Below are positions 1-8,660 of a stretch of DNA of 47,566 bases, one piece after another. The notes under the pieces are model-generated. The model did no database searches. It saw nothing but the letters and a program-made list of their open reading frames with translations, and had not been told where the DNA came from. Within the stretch, counting starts at the first letter, position 1, and every line of letters starts with the position of its first letter. Position numbers and translations under genes: made by a program. The stretch is from VFZS01 sp964353255 (GTDB lineage Bacteria > Acidobacteriota > Terriglobia > Bryobacterales > Bryobacteraceae), in assembly GCA_964353255.1 (NCBI GenBank), contig CAYGVJ010000019.1, positions 1 through 47,566 of the forward strand, in the 5' to 3' direction.

Positions 1-30
1 CCTCACCTTGCGCCGATTTCTGCAAGAGGC

Positions 31-1134
31 TCAGTGTACTGTCCCGGCTTTCCGGGCTACCGCTTGGGCCATCTCTGAGGTCGTAGCGCTGCCATCCATA
101 TCGTAGGTGCGCACTTCGCCCTGCGCCACCACTTCCGCGACGGCCTGCTCGATGGCCGCCGCCTTTGCGCTTTCCCCGAGCCACTCCAGCATCATCTTCG
201 CCGCCAGAATGGTGGCCAGCGGGTTGACCTTGTTCAAGCCCGCGTATTTGGGCGCCGAGCCGTGCGTGGGCTCAAAGATCGCGTAACGGTCGCCGATGTT
301 GCCGCTGTAACCGAAGCCCATGCCGCCCACCAACTGCGCGCACAGGTCCGAGAGGATGTCGCCGAACAGGTTGGTCGTCACCAGCACATCGTAGTTCTGC
401 GGGTTCTTGAGCAGCCACATGCAGATGGCGTCCACGTTGGCGGTGTCGAAGGCCACCTGCGGGTAACGGGCCGCCACCTCCTGGGCGCACTCCAGAAACA
501 GCCCGCAGGTGGTCCGCAGCACGTTGGCTTTGTGCACGGCGGTGACCTTGCGCCGGCCGTGCTTGAGGGCGTAGTCGAACGCCGCTCGCACGATGCGCCG
601 CGAGCCTTCCGGAGTGATGCTGCGAACGGAGATCGCCGCGGTGCGCGGAACCCGGCTCATTCCCGGTTCTTGGTAGAAGACCTCCGGGACCCGTCCGAAC
701 TCCACGCCGATGTACATGCCCTCGGTGTTCTCCCGGAAGACCACCAGGTCGATCGAGTCGCGGTAGTTGAGCGGGTTGCCGGGAAAGGCCTGGCAGGGCC
801 GGAGGCAGATGTACAGGTCCAGCAACTGGCGCATGCGCACGATGGGGCTGCGGTAGGTCAAACCCCGGCCTTGAAGCGCGGGGGCCAGCTCCCGCGCGGC
901 CTCGGCGGCGGGCTTCGAGGTGATGGCCCCGAAGAAGGCGCAGTCGGTGGCCTTCAGCAGCTCGATGGTGCGCGCGGGCAGCGCGTCGCCTTCCCGCCGC
1001 CAGAACTCCCAGCCGATGTCGCCGTCGAGATACTCGGCCGAGAAGCCCGCGGCGTCCAGCACCGTGCGCGCGGCCTGGCAGACCTCCGGCCCGATGCCGT
1101 CCCCCGGCAGCCAGGCAATGCGGTAGTTGGGCAT
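31..1134 (-). CDS. Isocitrate/isopropylmalate dehydrogenase family protein
   Basis: A 367-aa NAD(P)-dependent beta-decarboxylating dehydrogenase. Family motifs seen: GDGIGPEV near residue 10, a SPIVRMRQLLDLY substrate-arginine segment, FRENTEGMYIG, NLFGDILSDL with the metal-binding aspartates, and PTHGSAPKYAG for nucleotide binding. The ATG at 1134 was chosen because the fold begins at once (PNYRIAWLPGDG) and it lies 11 nt after the dehydratase small subunit; the reading frame itself stays open far upstream. Members of this family act on isocitrate, homoisocitrate, 3-isopropylmalate or tartrate. The operon partners suggest oxidative decarboxylation of a 2-hydroxy-tricarboxylate made by the dehydratase; the exact substrate cannot be read from sequence. 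Confidence 0.88.
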   Translation of the reverse strand: MPNYRIAWLPGDGIGPEVCQAARTVLDAAGFSAEYLDGDIGWEFWRREGDALPARTIELLKATDCAFFGAITSKPAAEAARELAPALQGRGLTYRSPIVRMRQLLDLYICLRPCQAFPGNPLNYRDSIDLVVFRENTEGMYIGVEFGRVPEVFYQEPGMSRVPRTAAISVRSITPEGSRRIVRAAFDYALKHGRRKVTAVHKANVLRTTCGLFLECAQEVAARYPQVAFDTANVDAICMWLLKNPQNYDVLVTTNLFGDILSDLCAQLVGGMGFGYSGNIGDRYAIFEPTHGSAPKYAGLNKVNPLATILAAKMMLEWLGESAKAAAIEQAVAEVVAQGEVRTYDMDGSATTSEMAQAVARKAGTVH

Positions 1135-1145
1135 GAGTCCGTCCT

Positions 1146-1658
1146 CTACGCGGCGTGTTTCTTCTTCAGGTACGGTATCAACCCGCCGGCCGTCACCAAC
1201 TCGATGGCGCGCGGGTCCAGCGGCGCCGCCTTCAAAGCGGCCCCCGTGGTGAGGTTGAGAATGGAACCGCCCTCCAGGTCGATCTCCAGCTCTTCGCCCG
1301 GCTGGAGCCGCTCGACAGCTTCCGGGGACACCACCACCGGCAGCCCCAGGTTGATGGAATTGCGGAAGAAGATCCGCGCAAACGAGACCGCGATGACGGC
1401 GCCGACTTGCGAGTACTTCAGCGCGGCGGTGGCCTGCTCGCGGCTGGATCCGCAGCCGAAGTTTTTCCCGGCCACCAGGAAGTCGCCGGGTTGAATGCGC
1501 GCGCGGATCTCCGGGTAGGCCAGCTCGAACAGATGCTCGGCGGTCATCTCGCGGTCGGTGATGTTGAGGTAGCGGCCCGGGTAGATCACGTCCGTATCCA
1601 CGTTGTCGCCCAGCCTGGCGGCCACCCGGCCGCGCAGCTTCAGGGATTCCGCGCTCAT
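1146..1658 (-). CDS. 3-isopropylmalate/homoaconitate-type dehydratase, small subunit
   Basis: A 170-aa LeuD-like swivel-domain subunit of a two-subunit aconitase-type hydro-lyase. The substrate-contact loop GKNFGCGSSREQAT (around residue 64) and the YPGRYLNITDREM segment are intact, and the length matches the short archaeal/bacterial LeuD class rather than the roughly 200-aa proteobacterial LeuD. It overlaps the large-subunit gene by 4 nt (ATGA), so the two subunits are probably translationally coupled. Together they would isomerise a hydroxy-di- or tricarboxylate through a dehydrated intermediate. Whether this is the leucine-pathway enzyme is doubtful, since leuA is absent here and a lyase gene heads the operon. 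Confidence 0.88.
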   Translation of the reverse strand: MSAESLKLRGRVAARLGDNVDTDVIYPGRYLNITDREMTAEHLFELAYPEIRARIQPGDFLVAGKNFGCGSSREQATAALKYSQVGAVIAVSFARIFFRNSINLGLPVVVSPEAVERLQPGEELEIDLEGGSILNLTTGAALKAAPLDPRAIELVTAGGLIPYLKKKHAA

Positions 1659-2935
1659 GCCACTGCCTCCTTGACGATCTCCTCCGGGTGAATAATGCGC
1701 CCGGCCACCGCCGAAGCCGCCACCACGGCGGGGCTGGCCAGGTACACCCGGGAGTCCTTGCTGCCCATGCGGCCGAGGAAGTTACGGTTGGTCGAGGAGA
1801 TGCAGACCTCGCCCGCCGCCAGGATGCCCTGGTGAACCCCCACGCAGGGGCCGCAGCCCGGCGGGTTGACCATGGCGCCCGCCGCAATCAGCTTCTGGAT
1901 GAAACCCAAGCGGATGGCGTCCAGCAACACCTGCTGGCTGGCCGGGATGACCAGCATGCGTGTGCGGGGATGCACGCGCCGCCCGCTCAGCAGGTGCGCC
2001 GCCACTTCCAGGTCTTCCAGCCGCCCGTTGGTGCAGCTTCCCAGCACGGCCTGGTGCACCGGAACGTCACCCAGCTCCGAGAGAGGGACCACCCGGTCAA
2101 CGGCGTGCGGGCAGGCCACCTGGGGCTCGCTGATCTGGCTGGCGTCGATCTCCAGCACCCGCTCGTAGGTTGCCTCCGCGTCCGGCTCGTACTCCGGGCT
2201 GGTGGGCATCTTGCGTCCCGTCTTTTCCCTCAGGTAGTCGAGCAGAGTGTCGTCCACCGGGGTGAAGGCCACCTTAGCGCCCATCTCCATAGACAGGTTC
2301 GTCAGCACCATGCGCGAAGCCACCGAAAGCCGCCGGATGAGCGGCCCGTCGAACTCGACCGCGCGGTAATCGGCGCCATCGGCGCCCAGCCGCCCGATGA
2401 GGTGCAGAATGAGGTCTTTGGCCGAGATCCAGGGGGCGAATTCCCCCTCTACCTCGATGCGGATGGTCGCCGGAACCTTGAACCACAGCCGCCCCTCGAT
2501 CCACACGCCGGCCATCTCGGTGGCCCCGATCCCCGTGGCGAAGGCCCCGAAGGCCCCGTGCGTGGTGGTGTGCGAGTCGGTTCCCACCACCACCATGCCC
2601 GGCAGCACGTGGCCGCGCTCGGCCAGCACTTGATGGCAGATGCCGCCCCGGCCCACGTCGTAGAAGTTCCGGATCCCTTGCCGGTGCACGAACTCGCGGA
2701 GAGCTTTGTGGGTGGCCGCCGTCTTCTCGGATTCGGCCGGCACCCGGTGGTCCAGGATGATCACGATGCGCTCCGAATCCCAGACCCGCGCGACGCCAAT
2801 CTCCAGAAAGCTCTTGCGCACCAGGTCGGCGTTTTCGTGCGACATCGCCAGATCCACCGCGGCCACCACGATCTCGTCCGGCGCGACCGAGTCGCGGCCC
2901 GAAGCCCGGGCTAGGATCTTCTCGGCGAGAGTCAT
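1655..2935 (-). CDS. 3-isopropylmalate/homoaconitate-type dehydratase, large subunit
   Basis: A 426-aa LeuC/aconitase-family subunit carrying the catalytic [4Fe-4S] cluster. Cluster ligands appear in GSCTNGRLEDL and PGCGPCVGVHQG, and the GTDSHTTTHGAFGAFATG active-site segment is intact. I place the start at ATG 2935 (TLAEKILARASG) because a GGGGAG box lies about 7 nt upstream and it follows the lyase stop by a single base; an in-frame ATG at 2950 is possible but lies inside the lyase gene. The subunit is of the shorter class used by homoaconitase, isopropylmalate isomerase and 2,3-dimethylmalate dehydratase, so substrate is open. Confidence 0.88.
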   Translation of the reverse strand: MTLAEKILARASGRDSVAPDEIVVAAVDLAMSHENADLVRKSFLEIGVARVWDSERIVIILDHRVPAESEKTAATHKALREFVHRQGIRNFYDVGRGGICHQVLAERGHVLPGMVVVGTDSHTTTHGAFGAFATGIGATEMAGVWIEGRLWFKVPATIRIEVEGEFAPWISAKDLILHLIGRLGADGADYRAVEFDGPLIRRLSVASRMVLTNLSMEMGAKVAFTPVDDTLLDYLREKTGRKMPTSPEYEPDAEATYERVLEIDASQISEPQVACPHAVDRVVPLSELGDVPVHQAVLGSCTNGRLEDLEVAAHLLSGRRVHPRTRMLVIPASQQVLLDAIRLGFIQKLIAAGAMVNPPGCGPCVGVHQGILAAGEVCISSTNRNFLGRMGSKDSRVYLASPAVVAASAVAGRIIHPEEIVKEAVA

Positions 2936-2936
2936 G

Positions 2937-3860
2937 TCAACGCTCCCCATACTTTTCTTCCACCAGCGGTCGCGGGAGGAACTCGTTTTCCATGTTCCGG
3001 TACTCTTTCAGGCCGACGAATTCGGTGTAGTCGGCGAAACTGCTGACCCAGTTCGTTTGGCCCGCCAGCAGACCCGTGGGCGAGGCATGCAGCGCCTCGA
3101 AAAACTCCCGTAAGGCGCGATGCGTCACCAGGATGGAGGCCACCGGGATGCTGACTCGCGCCACTCCCAGGCGGGCTAGCTCGGGGATCGGGATGAGCTC
3201 GGTCTTGACACCGGTGACCGCGTCCATCAGGTTCACCGAAAGCAGGCCCCGGACCTCGCGGACGGCGCGCTCGATGTCGGCGCGGGTGCGTATGCCGTCG
3301 ATGAAGGCCATGTCGGCGCCGGCCTCCAGGTACAGGTTCGCGCGGCGGATGGCTTCTTGAAGCCCGTAGACGGCGCAGGCGTCGGTCCGGGCATTGATGA
3401 CTATGTCGGCGCCCGCCCGGCGCCGCGCTTCGGCCATGGCGCGGACCTTGCCGGCCATCTCCTCCGCGCTGATCACCTGCTTGCCTTCCATGTGCCCGCA
3501 CCGCTTGGGGAAGACCTGGTCCTCGATGTTCACCCCGGCCACCCCCATCCTGATCAGCCGCTCGGTGATGTCCGCCGCATTCAGCGCGTTGCCGCCCCCG
3601 GTGTCGATGTCGGCCATCACCGGGATGCGCACGGCGCGCGCGATGTGCCAGGTGTGGTCGAGGATGTCTTTCATCTCCACCAGGCCCACGTCCGGCTGGC
3701 CCAGGAGGCTGCCGGCCAGGCCGAACCCGCTCACCTGGATGGCCTCAAAGCCCGCGCTCTCGATGATCCGGGCGCTCAAGGCGTCGTGGCACCCGGGCGC
3801 CACCAGCGCCTGGCGGCGCTCCAGTTTCTCCCGCAGGACGGGGGCCGAACTGCCATGCAT
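2937..3860 (-). CDS. PEP mutase/isocitrate lyase superfamily C-C lyase
   Basis: A 307-aa TIM-barrel lyase related to methylisocitrate lyase (PrpB) and 2,3-dimethylmalate lyase. Seen: the metal-binding DIDTGGGN segment (near residue 95), the flexible catalytic loop EDQVFPKRCGHMEGK with the family KRCGH signature, and the early SGFGLAGSLLG substrate loop. It is the first gene of the minus-strand operon, preceded by a GGAGG box, and diverges from the TPR gene at 3975 across a 114-bp promoter region. Its likely reaction is retro-aldol cleavage of a 2-hydroxy-3-substituted dicarboxylate to pyruvate plus a second acid. prpC and prpD are not present, so a methylcitrate-cycle role is not supported by context. 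Confidence 0.85.
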   Translation of the reverse strand: MHGSSAPVLREKLERRQALVAPGCHDALSARIIESAGFEAIQVSGFGLAGSLLGQPDVGLVEMKDILDHTWHIARAVRIPVMADIDTGGGNALNAADITERLIRMGVAGVNIEDQVFPKRCGHMEGKQVISAEEMAGKVRAMAEARRRAGADIVINARTDACAVYGLQEAIRRANLYLEAGADMAFIDGIRTRADIERAVREVRGLLSVNLMDAVTGVKTELIPIPELARLGVARVSIPVASILVTHRALREFFEALHASPTGLLAGQTNWVSSFADYTEFVGLKEYRNMENEFLPRPLVEEKYGER

Positions 3861-3974
3861 GGGCTGCCTCCGGTCCTTATGTTAGTACAGTTGCAGGGCT
3901 CGGGAATTCGCACCCGCCCCCGGCCCGTTGTAGTATGCTGGACTGGGAGCTTGCTGAAGCTCCGGAGGATCGGA

Positions 3975-5120
3975 ATGATTGCGATAAAGCTCGTTCGGGC
4001 GGCCGTTCCGCTGTTCCTGGTAGCCGGCTGGGCGGTGGCCCAAACCTCATCCATCGCGGGCACGGTCATCGGCGAGGACGGCCAGCCCATCAGGGACGCT
4101 GTCGTCAAAATCACACGCAAGGACATCAAGGGGAACTATCAGACCAAGTCCAACCGGAAAGGCGAGTACTTCCACGCCGGTCTCCCGCTGGGCATGTACA
4201 TCGTGGCCCTGGAGGTCAACGGCAATGAAGTGGACCGCGTGGACAATGTGCGCTCGCGGCTGGGCGACGCGACCACTGTAGACTTCAACCTGCAACGGCT
4301 CAAGCAGCGGCAGGAAGCTTTTCAGAAGGCCGCCGAGAGCGGCCAGATCACCCCCGAGCAGGCTCGCGCGTTGACCGCCGAGCAGCGGGCGGCCCTGGAG
4401 CGCACCTCCAAGGAGCGCCAGCAGGCCATGGCCAAGAACAAGGTGCTCAACGACGCCTTCAACACGGGCATGCAGGCCTTGCAGGCCAAGCAGTTCGATC
4501 AGGCCGCCGAGGTTTTCATCAAGGCGGCCGAGATGGACCCCAAGCAGCACGTGGTCTGGGCGCACTTGGCCGACGCCTACATTGGCCAGGGCTCGGAGAA
4601 GACCGGCGCCGAGCAGGAGGCCCTGCTGAACAAGGGCCTGGACGCTTACGTCAAGGCTTTGGAGTTGAAGCCCGACGAGGCCGCCTACCACAACAACTAC
4701 GCTCTGGCGCTGGCTCGGGCCAAGAAGATCCCGGAAGCGCAGGCGGAGTTGCAGAAGGCGGTCCAGATCGATCCGCCCAACGCCGGACGGTACTACTACA
4801 ACCTGGGGGCGTTGCTGGTCAACTCCAACCAGCTTGAACCCTCGGGCGACGCTTTCAAGAAAGCCATTGAGGCCGACCCCAAGTACGCCGACGCGCACTA
4901 CCAGTTCGGCATGTATCTGGTGGCGAAAGCGACCACCACCGCCGACGGCAAGATCACGTTTCCTCCGGGAACCAAGGAGGCCTTTCAGAAGTACCTGGAG
5001 CTCCGGCCCGACGGGCCGTTTGCCGAGTCGGCCAAGGCCATGCTGGTGACGCTGGAAAGCCAGATCGAGACCCAGTACCTCAGCCCGGAGGCCCAGAAGA
5101 AGGCCAAGAAGAAGAAGTAA
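3975..5120 (+). CDS. Exported TPR protein with carboxypeptidase-regulatory-like domain
   Basis: A 381-aa protein. The start at ATG 3975 follows a GGAGG box by 7 nt and opens a signal peptide (IAIKLVRAAVPLFLVAGWAVAQ, written here in two parts: basic n-region, then hydrophobic core ending at AQ). Residues about 27-95 form a beta-sandwich of the carboxypeptidase-regulatory-like type (SSIAGTVIGEDGQPIRDAVV). A charged helical linker rich in Q and E follows, then at least three tetratricopeptide repeats (for example FDQAAEVFIKAAEMDPKQ and YHNNYALALARAKKIPEAQ), ending in a lysine-rich tail. This domain order is common in Acidobacteriota. It probably acts in the periplasm as a protein-binding scaffold; no enzymatic motif is seen. 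Confidence 0.85.
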   Translation: MIAIKLVRAAVPLFLVAGWAVAQTSSIAGTVIGEDGQPIRDAVVKITRKDIKGNYQTKSNRKGEYFHAGLPLGMYIVALEVNGNEVDRVDNVRSRLGDATTVDFNLQRLKQRQEAFQKAAESGQITPEQARALTAEQRAALERTSKERQQAMAKNKVLNDAFNTGMQALQAKQFDQAAEVFIKAAEMDPKQHVVWAHLADAYIGQGSEKTGAEQEALLNKGLDAYVKALELKPDEAAYHNNYALALARAKKIPEAQAELQKAVQIDPPNAGRYYYNLGALLVNSNQLEPSGDAFKKAIEADPKYADAHYQFGMYLVAKATTTADGKITFPPGTKEAFQKYLELRPDGPFAESAKAMLVTLESQIETQYLSPEAQKKAKKKK

Positions 5121-5162
5121 GCCGAGAGGCGTGCGGGGCGTCTCAAGGAGGCGCCCCTGGCA

Positions 5163-5429
5163 ATGATTCGAGCGGTCCTCTATCTTCTTTTCACCGTTCT
5201 CATCCTCACGCTGGTCCGCGCGCTGGCCAGCGGGCTGGGCCAGAGCCTGTTGGGGAGGCTGGATCCGCGCAGCAAGCGCCCCACGACGCCCCGCTCGGGC
5301 GGGGAGCTCCGGCGCGACCCGGTTTGCGGCACCTATGTCTCCGAGGCTGTCTCAGTGAAGAAGACCATCGGCCAGCAGGTGGTTCACTTCTGCTCGACGG
5401 CCTGCCGCGACAAGTACCAGGGGGAGTAG
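5163..5429 (+). CDS. Membrane-anchored YHS/TRASH-like metal-binding protein
   Basis: An 88-aa protein with one N-terminal membrane segment (residues 3-25), a basic proline-containing linker, and a C-terminal YHS-type module with cysteines in RDPVCGTYVSE and FCSTACRDKY. YHS domains bind metal or occur as accessory parts of copper transporters and monooxygenases. A GGAGG box sits about 9 nt before the ATG. The gene stands 42 nt after the TPR gene and 64 nt before the symporter, so operon membership is uncertain. The topology (anchor then soluble zinc-ribbon-like domain) is common for unnamed acidobacterial YHS proteins; the function is not known. Confidence 0.75.
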   Translation: MIRAVLYLLFTVLILTLVRALASGLGQSLLGRLDPRSKRPTTPRSGGELRRDPVCGTYVSEAVSVKKTIGQQVVHFCSTACRDKYQGE

Positions 5430-5493
5430 CGTTTGCGCCCCGGCGCGCCCTTGCGCTAGACTCACCCTTTTACTCCACCGCGCGAGGTAGGCC

Positions 5494-7143
5494 GTGACAC
5501 TCGGTCTGATCGACTACGCCATTCTGGCGTTGTACTTCGTCTTCGTGCTGGTTATCGGGTGGCGGCTGAAGCGGCGCGTCTCAACCAGCGAAGATTTCCT
5601 CACCTCCGGCCGCTCGGTGCCGGTCTGGATCACCAGCCTGGCCTTCGTGGCCACCAACCTGGGGGCGCAGGAGATGATCGGCATGTGCGCCTCGGGGGCC
5701 AAGTACGGGATGATGACGGTCCATTTCTACTGGATCGGGGCCATCCCGGCCATGGTCTTCGTGGGCGTCTTCATGATGCCGTTCTATTACGGCAGCCGGG
5801 CGCGCTCGGTCCCCGAGTACCTCAAGCTGCGCTTCGACGAGAAGACCCGCACCTTCAACGCGGTCAGCTTTGCGGTGATGACGGTCTTCTCCTCGGGGAT
5901 CTCGATGTACGCCCTGGGGCTGCTTTTCGAGCTGGCGCTGGGCTGGAGTTTCACCGTCTCGATTCTGGTTTCTGCGGCCATCGTGCTCATCTACACCTAT
6001 CTGGGCGGCCTCACCAGCGCCATCTACAACGAGGTTTTGCAGTTCTTCCTCATCGTGGTGGGCTCGGCCCCGCTGGTTATCCTGGCGGTGGCCAAAGCCG
6101 GGGGCTGGGAGGGCATGTCCGCGCGGCTGCCCGCGGTGATGACCCACGCCTGGAAGTACACGGGCAACGCCGCGGCGAACCCCATGGGGATCGAGACCTT
6201 CGGGCTGGTGGTCGGGCTGGGCTTCGTGCTCTCCTTCGGCTACTGGTGCACCAACTTCCTGGTGGTGCAGCGGGCGCTGGCCGCGAACTCGATGTCGGCG
6301 GCCCGGCGAACCCCGCTGATCGCCGCCTTCCCGAAAATGTTCATCCCCTTCATCGTGATCGTGCCCGGCGTCGCGGCCATGGCTCTGATGAAGATGGGCG
6401 TGGGCTACAGCTTGCCGCTCAAGGGCGCCGGCTACAACTACGACCTGGCCCTGACCACGCTGATGGCCCAGTTCTATCCCTCGGGCCTGTTGGGCGTCGG
6501 GCTGACCGCTTTGATGGCGTCCTTCATGAGCGGCATGGCCGGCAACGTGACGGCTTTCAACACGGTCTGGACCTACGACATCTACCAGAGTCATATCCGC
6601 CGGGGCGCACCCGACTCGCACTACCTGTGGGTGGGGCGGCTGACTACGGTGGCGGGGGTGGCGCTGTCGATCGGCGCGGCTTACCTGGCGCAGCTCTACA
6701 ACAACATCATGGACCTGCTCCAGCTCGTCTTCGGGTTCGTCAACGCCCCGCTGTTTGCGACATTCCTGCTGGGGATGTTCTGGAAGCGCGCCACCGGGCA
6801 CGGCGCCTTCAGCGGCCTGCTGGCCGGCACCGCGGCCGCCACGCTCACCCATGGCCTCACCGTGGCGGAAGGCAAGGGCGCCTGGTTGGGAACGCTGCAC
6901 CAGTTCCCCTCCACCATGGCGCAGAATTTCTGGATTGCCATTTTCGCCTGGACAACCTGCTTCCTGGTGACCATTCTGGTGAGCCTGATGAGCCGGCCGA
7001 AGCCGGTGGCGGCGTTGCACAACCTGGTCTACGGCGTCACCGAGATGCCCCCCACCGAGGGCGTCCGCTGGTATGAGCGCCCCGGCACGCTGGCGGTGGT
7101 GATTATCGTGATCTGCCTGGCTTTGAATCTCTGGTTTGGATGA
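5494..7143 (+). CDS. Sodium:solute symporter (SSS family), probable galactose/sugar uptake
   Basis: A 549-aa polytopic inner-membrane protein of the SSS/SGLT family, with about 13-14 hydrophobic segments. Family signs include the early DYAILALYFVFVLVIGW helix, the RSVPEYLKLRFD motif after the third helix, LGGLTSAIYNEVLQFF in the core, and LMASFMSGMAGNVTAFNTV around the Na+ site. The start is GTG at 5494, preceded by GAGG at 5484. It is followed after 6 nt by a tiny membrane-protein gene and then by galactokinase, so sodium-coupled uptake of galactose or a galactoside is the best guess. SSS members also carry many other solutes, so substrate is inferred from context only. Confidence 0.88.
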   Translation: MTLGLIDYAILALYFVFVLVIGWRLKRRVSTSEDFLTSGRSVPVWITSLAFVATNLGAQEMIGMCASGAKYGMMTVHFYWIGAIPAMVFVGVFMMPFYYGSRARSVPEYLKLRFDEKTRTFNAVSFAVMTVFSSGISMYALGLLFELALGWSFTVSILVSAAIVLIYTYLGGLTSAIYNEVLQFFLIVVGSAPLVILAVAKAGGWEGMSARLPAVMTHAWKYTGNAAANPMGIETFGLVVGLGFVLSFGYWCTNFLVVQRALAANSMSAARRTPLIAAFPKMFIPFIVIVPGVAAMALMKMGVGYSLPLKGAGYNYDLALTTLMAQFYPSGLLGVGLTALMASFMSGMAGNVTAFNTVWTYDIYQSHIRRGAPDSHYLWVGRLTTVAGVALSIGAAYLAQLYNNIMDLLQLVFGFVNAPLFATFLLGMFWKRATGHGAFSGLLAGTAAATLTHGLTVAEGKGAWLGTLHQFPSTMAQNFWIAIFAWTTCFLVTILVSLMSRPKPVAALHNLVYGVTEMPPTEGVRWYERPGTLAVVIIVICLALNLWFG

Positions 7144-7149
7144 GCGCCC

Positions 7150-7335
7150 ATGGATGACTTGCGAGTATCTACCGGTTTGTTCTTCACCTTGTTGGGCCTG
7201 ATTCTCTGCGGGATGGGGATCTTCGCTCCCGGGACGCGCGCGCCGCTCACCACGGTGAACGTGAATCTCTATACCGGCCTGGTGATGTTGGTCTTCGGCG
7301 GAGTGATGTTATGGCTGGCCCGACGGCGCGCCTGA
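7150..7335 (+). CDS. Small two-helix membrane protein between symporter and galK
   Basis: A 61-aa protein with two predicted membrane helices (about residues 8-26 and 39-56) separated by a short loop rich in T and P, ending WLARRRA. It starts 6 nt after the symporter stop and overlaps the galactokinase start by 25 nt, which argues for real translation and coupling. I do not recognise a named family. A small partner or stabiliser of the symporter is one possibility suggested by position and topology; nothing in the sequence proves it. Confidence 0.6.
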   Translation: MDDLRVSTGLFFTLLGLILCGMGIFAPGTRAPLTTVNVNLYTGLVMLVFGGVMLWLARRRA

Positions 7336-8471
7336 TCGAGCGCTTCGCCGAGGTTTACCGCCCGTCTCCGCGGGTGCGGGTGTTTTGCGGGCCGGGGCGG
7401 GTGAACCTGATCGGCGAGCACACCGACTACAACTTGGGCTTCGTGCTACCCATGGCGCTGGACCTGGCTTGCTTCGTGGCCTGCGCGCCGGGCAGCGATG
7501 GCTCGCTCAGCGTGTACTCGGACAACCTCGGGGAGCGGCGCCGGTGGCCCATCCCGGCTCTGCCGAAGCTCGTGCCCGCGCACGACTGGGGCGACTACGT
7601 CGCCGGGGTGGCGCGGGAACTCGTTCGCGCTGGTTTCCCGGTCGCTCCGGCCAGGCTGCTGATTTCGAGCACGGTGCCCGTAGGCTCGGGCCTCAGTTCT
7701 TCGGCGGCGCTGGAGGTGGCTACGGCGCTGGCCTTGCTGGGCGACCGCACGATGGACGGACTCGAGCTGGCGCGGCTGTGCCGGCGAGCCGAGAACGATT
7801 TTGTGGGTATGCCCTGCGGCATCATGGACCAGTACGTCTGCGTGTTCGGGCGCGAGAACTCGGCGGTCAAGATCGACTGCCGCAGCCTCGCGCACGAGGC
7901 CGTGGCCTTGCCTCCGGGGGTGGAGATCCTGGCGGTTAACACCATGGTCAAGCATGAGCTGGGACAGTCCGCTTACCGCGACCGGGTGCGGGAGTGCGGC
8001 GAAGCGGTTGAGGCCATCCGTCGCCGCAAGCCCGAGGTGGCGAGTCTCAGGGACGTGGGTGCGTCCGAGTTCGAGTCGCTCGCGGGAGATGTTCCCGATG
8101 TCCCCCGGAAGCGCGCCCGCCATGTGGTGACGGAGAACGCTCGCGTCGAAGCGTTCATGACGGCCTCACGCTGCGGAGATTTGGCGGCCATGGGCGAGCT
8201 GTTCGTGGCTTCCCACCGCAGCCTCCAGCACGATTACGAGGTAAGCTGCGAGGAGCTGGACTTCCTGGTGGATACCGCCCTGGCGACGCCCGGGGTGCTG
8301 GGCGCGCGCATGACTGGCGGCGGCTTCGGCGGCTGCACCGTGAACCTGGTGCGGCCCGAGGCGGTCGCAGGATTCGAGGCGCGCATCACGGCGGCCTACC
8401 GCCAGCGTTTCGGACTCACTCCCCAGGTTTTCCCCTGCCACGCCTCGGCGGGCGCGGACGAAATTTTCTAG
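7311..8471 (+). CDS. galK: Galactokinase
   Basis: A 386-aa GHMP-family sugar kinase that phosphorylates galactose at C1 using ATP, the first committed step of the Leloir pathway. The galactokinase signature GRVNLIGEHTDYN (near residue 27), the ATP-binding PVGSGLSSSAALEVA, the catalytic-aspartate segment PCGIMDQY and the C-terminal TGGGFGGCTV motif are all intact, and length is typical. ATG 7311 has a GGAG box 7 nt upstream, inside the preceding small gene. galT, galE and galM are not present in the window. A strong hairpin follows the stop codon. Confidence 0.95.
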   Translation: MAGPTARLIERFAEVYRPSPRVRVFCGPGRVNLIGEHTDYNLGFVLPMALDLACFVACAPGSDGSLSVYSDNLGERRRWPIPALPKLVPAHDWGDYVAGVARELVRAGFPVAPARLLISSTVPVGSGLSSSAALEVATALALLGDRTMDGLELARLCRRAENDFVGMPCGIMDQYVCVFGRENSAVKIDCRSLAHEAVALPPGVEILAVNTMVKHELGQSAYRDRVRECGEAVEAIRRRKPEVASLRDVGASEFESLAGDVPDVPRKRARHVVTENARVEAFMTASRCGDLAAMGELFVASHRSLQHDYEVSCEELDFLVDTALATPGVLGARMTGGGFGGCTVNLVRPEAVAGFEARITAAYRQRFGLTPQVFPCHASAGADEIF

Positions 8472-8522
8472 AGAGAAACTGCCGCCCTCGGGCACTACCA
8501 TGTCAAACGAGATGTCCTCCAG

Positions 8523-8545
8523 AGGGCGCCGCTCGGGCGCCCTTT
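8523..8545 (+). terminator. Probable intrinsic terminator after galK
   Basis: An 8-bp perfect stem (AGGGCGCC at 8523-8530 pairing with GGCGCCCT at 8536-8543) with a 5-nt loop, followed by a short T-rich run. It stands 52 nt past the galK stop and upstream of the next promoter. The T tract is weak, so termination may be partial. Confidence 0.5.
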
Positions 8546-8578
8546 CCCATTTCTGGACCCAGGGGCGGATTGCGCGTG

Positions 8579-8584
8579 TATAAT
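8579..8584 (+). promoter_or_regulatory. Candidate -10 box for the TPR gene at 8661
   Basis: A perfect TATAAT lies between the galK hairpin and the TPR gene. No good -35 is visible at 17 nt (a TGGACC about 19 nt upstream is the nearest match). The implied leader would be roughly 70 nt. Confidence 0.4.
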
Positions 8585-8660
8585 GGCCGCCGGTGGCAGG
8601 AGCGTACGTGTGCGAGCACGCCGAGAGGAAGCTCCGGGGCGCCCGCTCAGGAGGGCAACG

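Noticed and set aside
262..1494. Long open frame on the plus strand opposite the dehydrogenase and dehydratase genes (and similar long frames opposite most genes)
   Set aside because: Composition is Ala/Gly/Arg/His-rich with no domain, and the opposite strand holds a well-matched enzyme; typical of GC-rich antisense frames.
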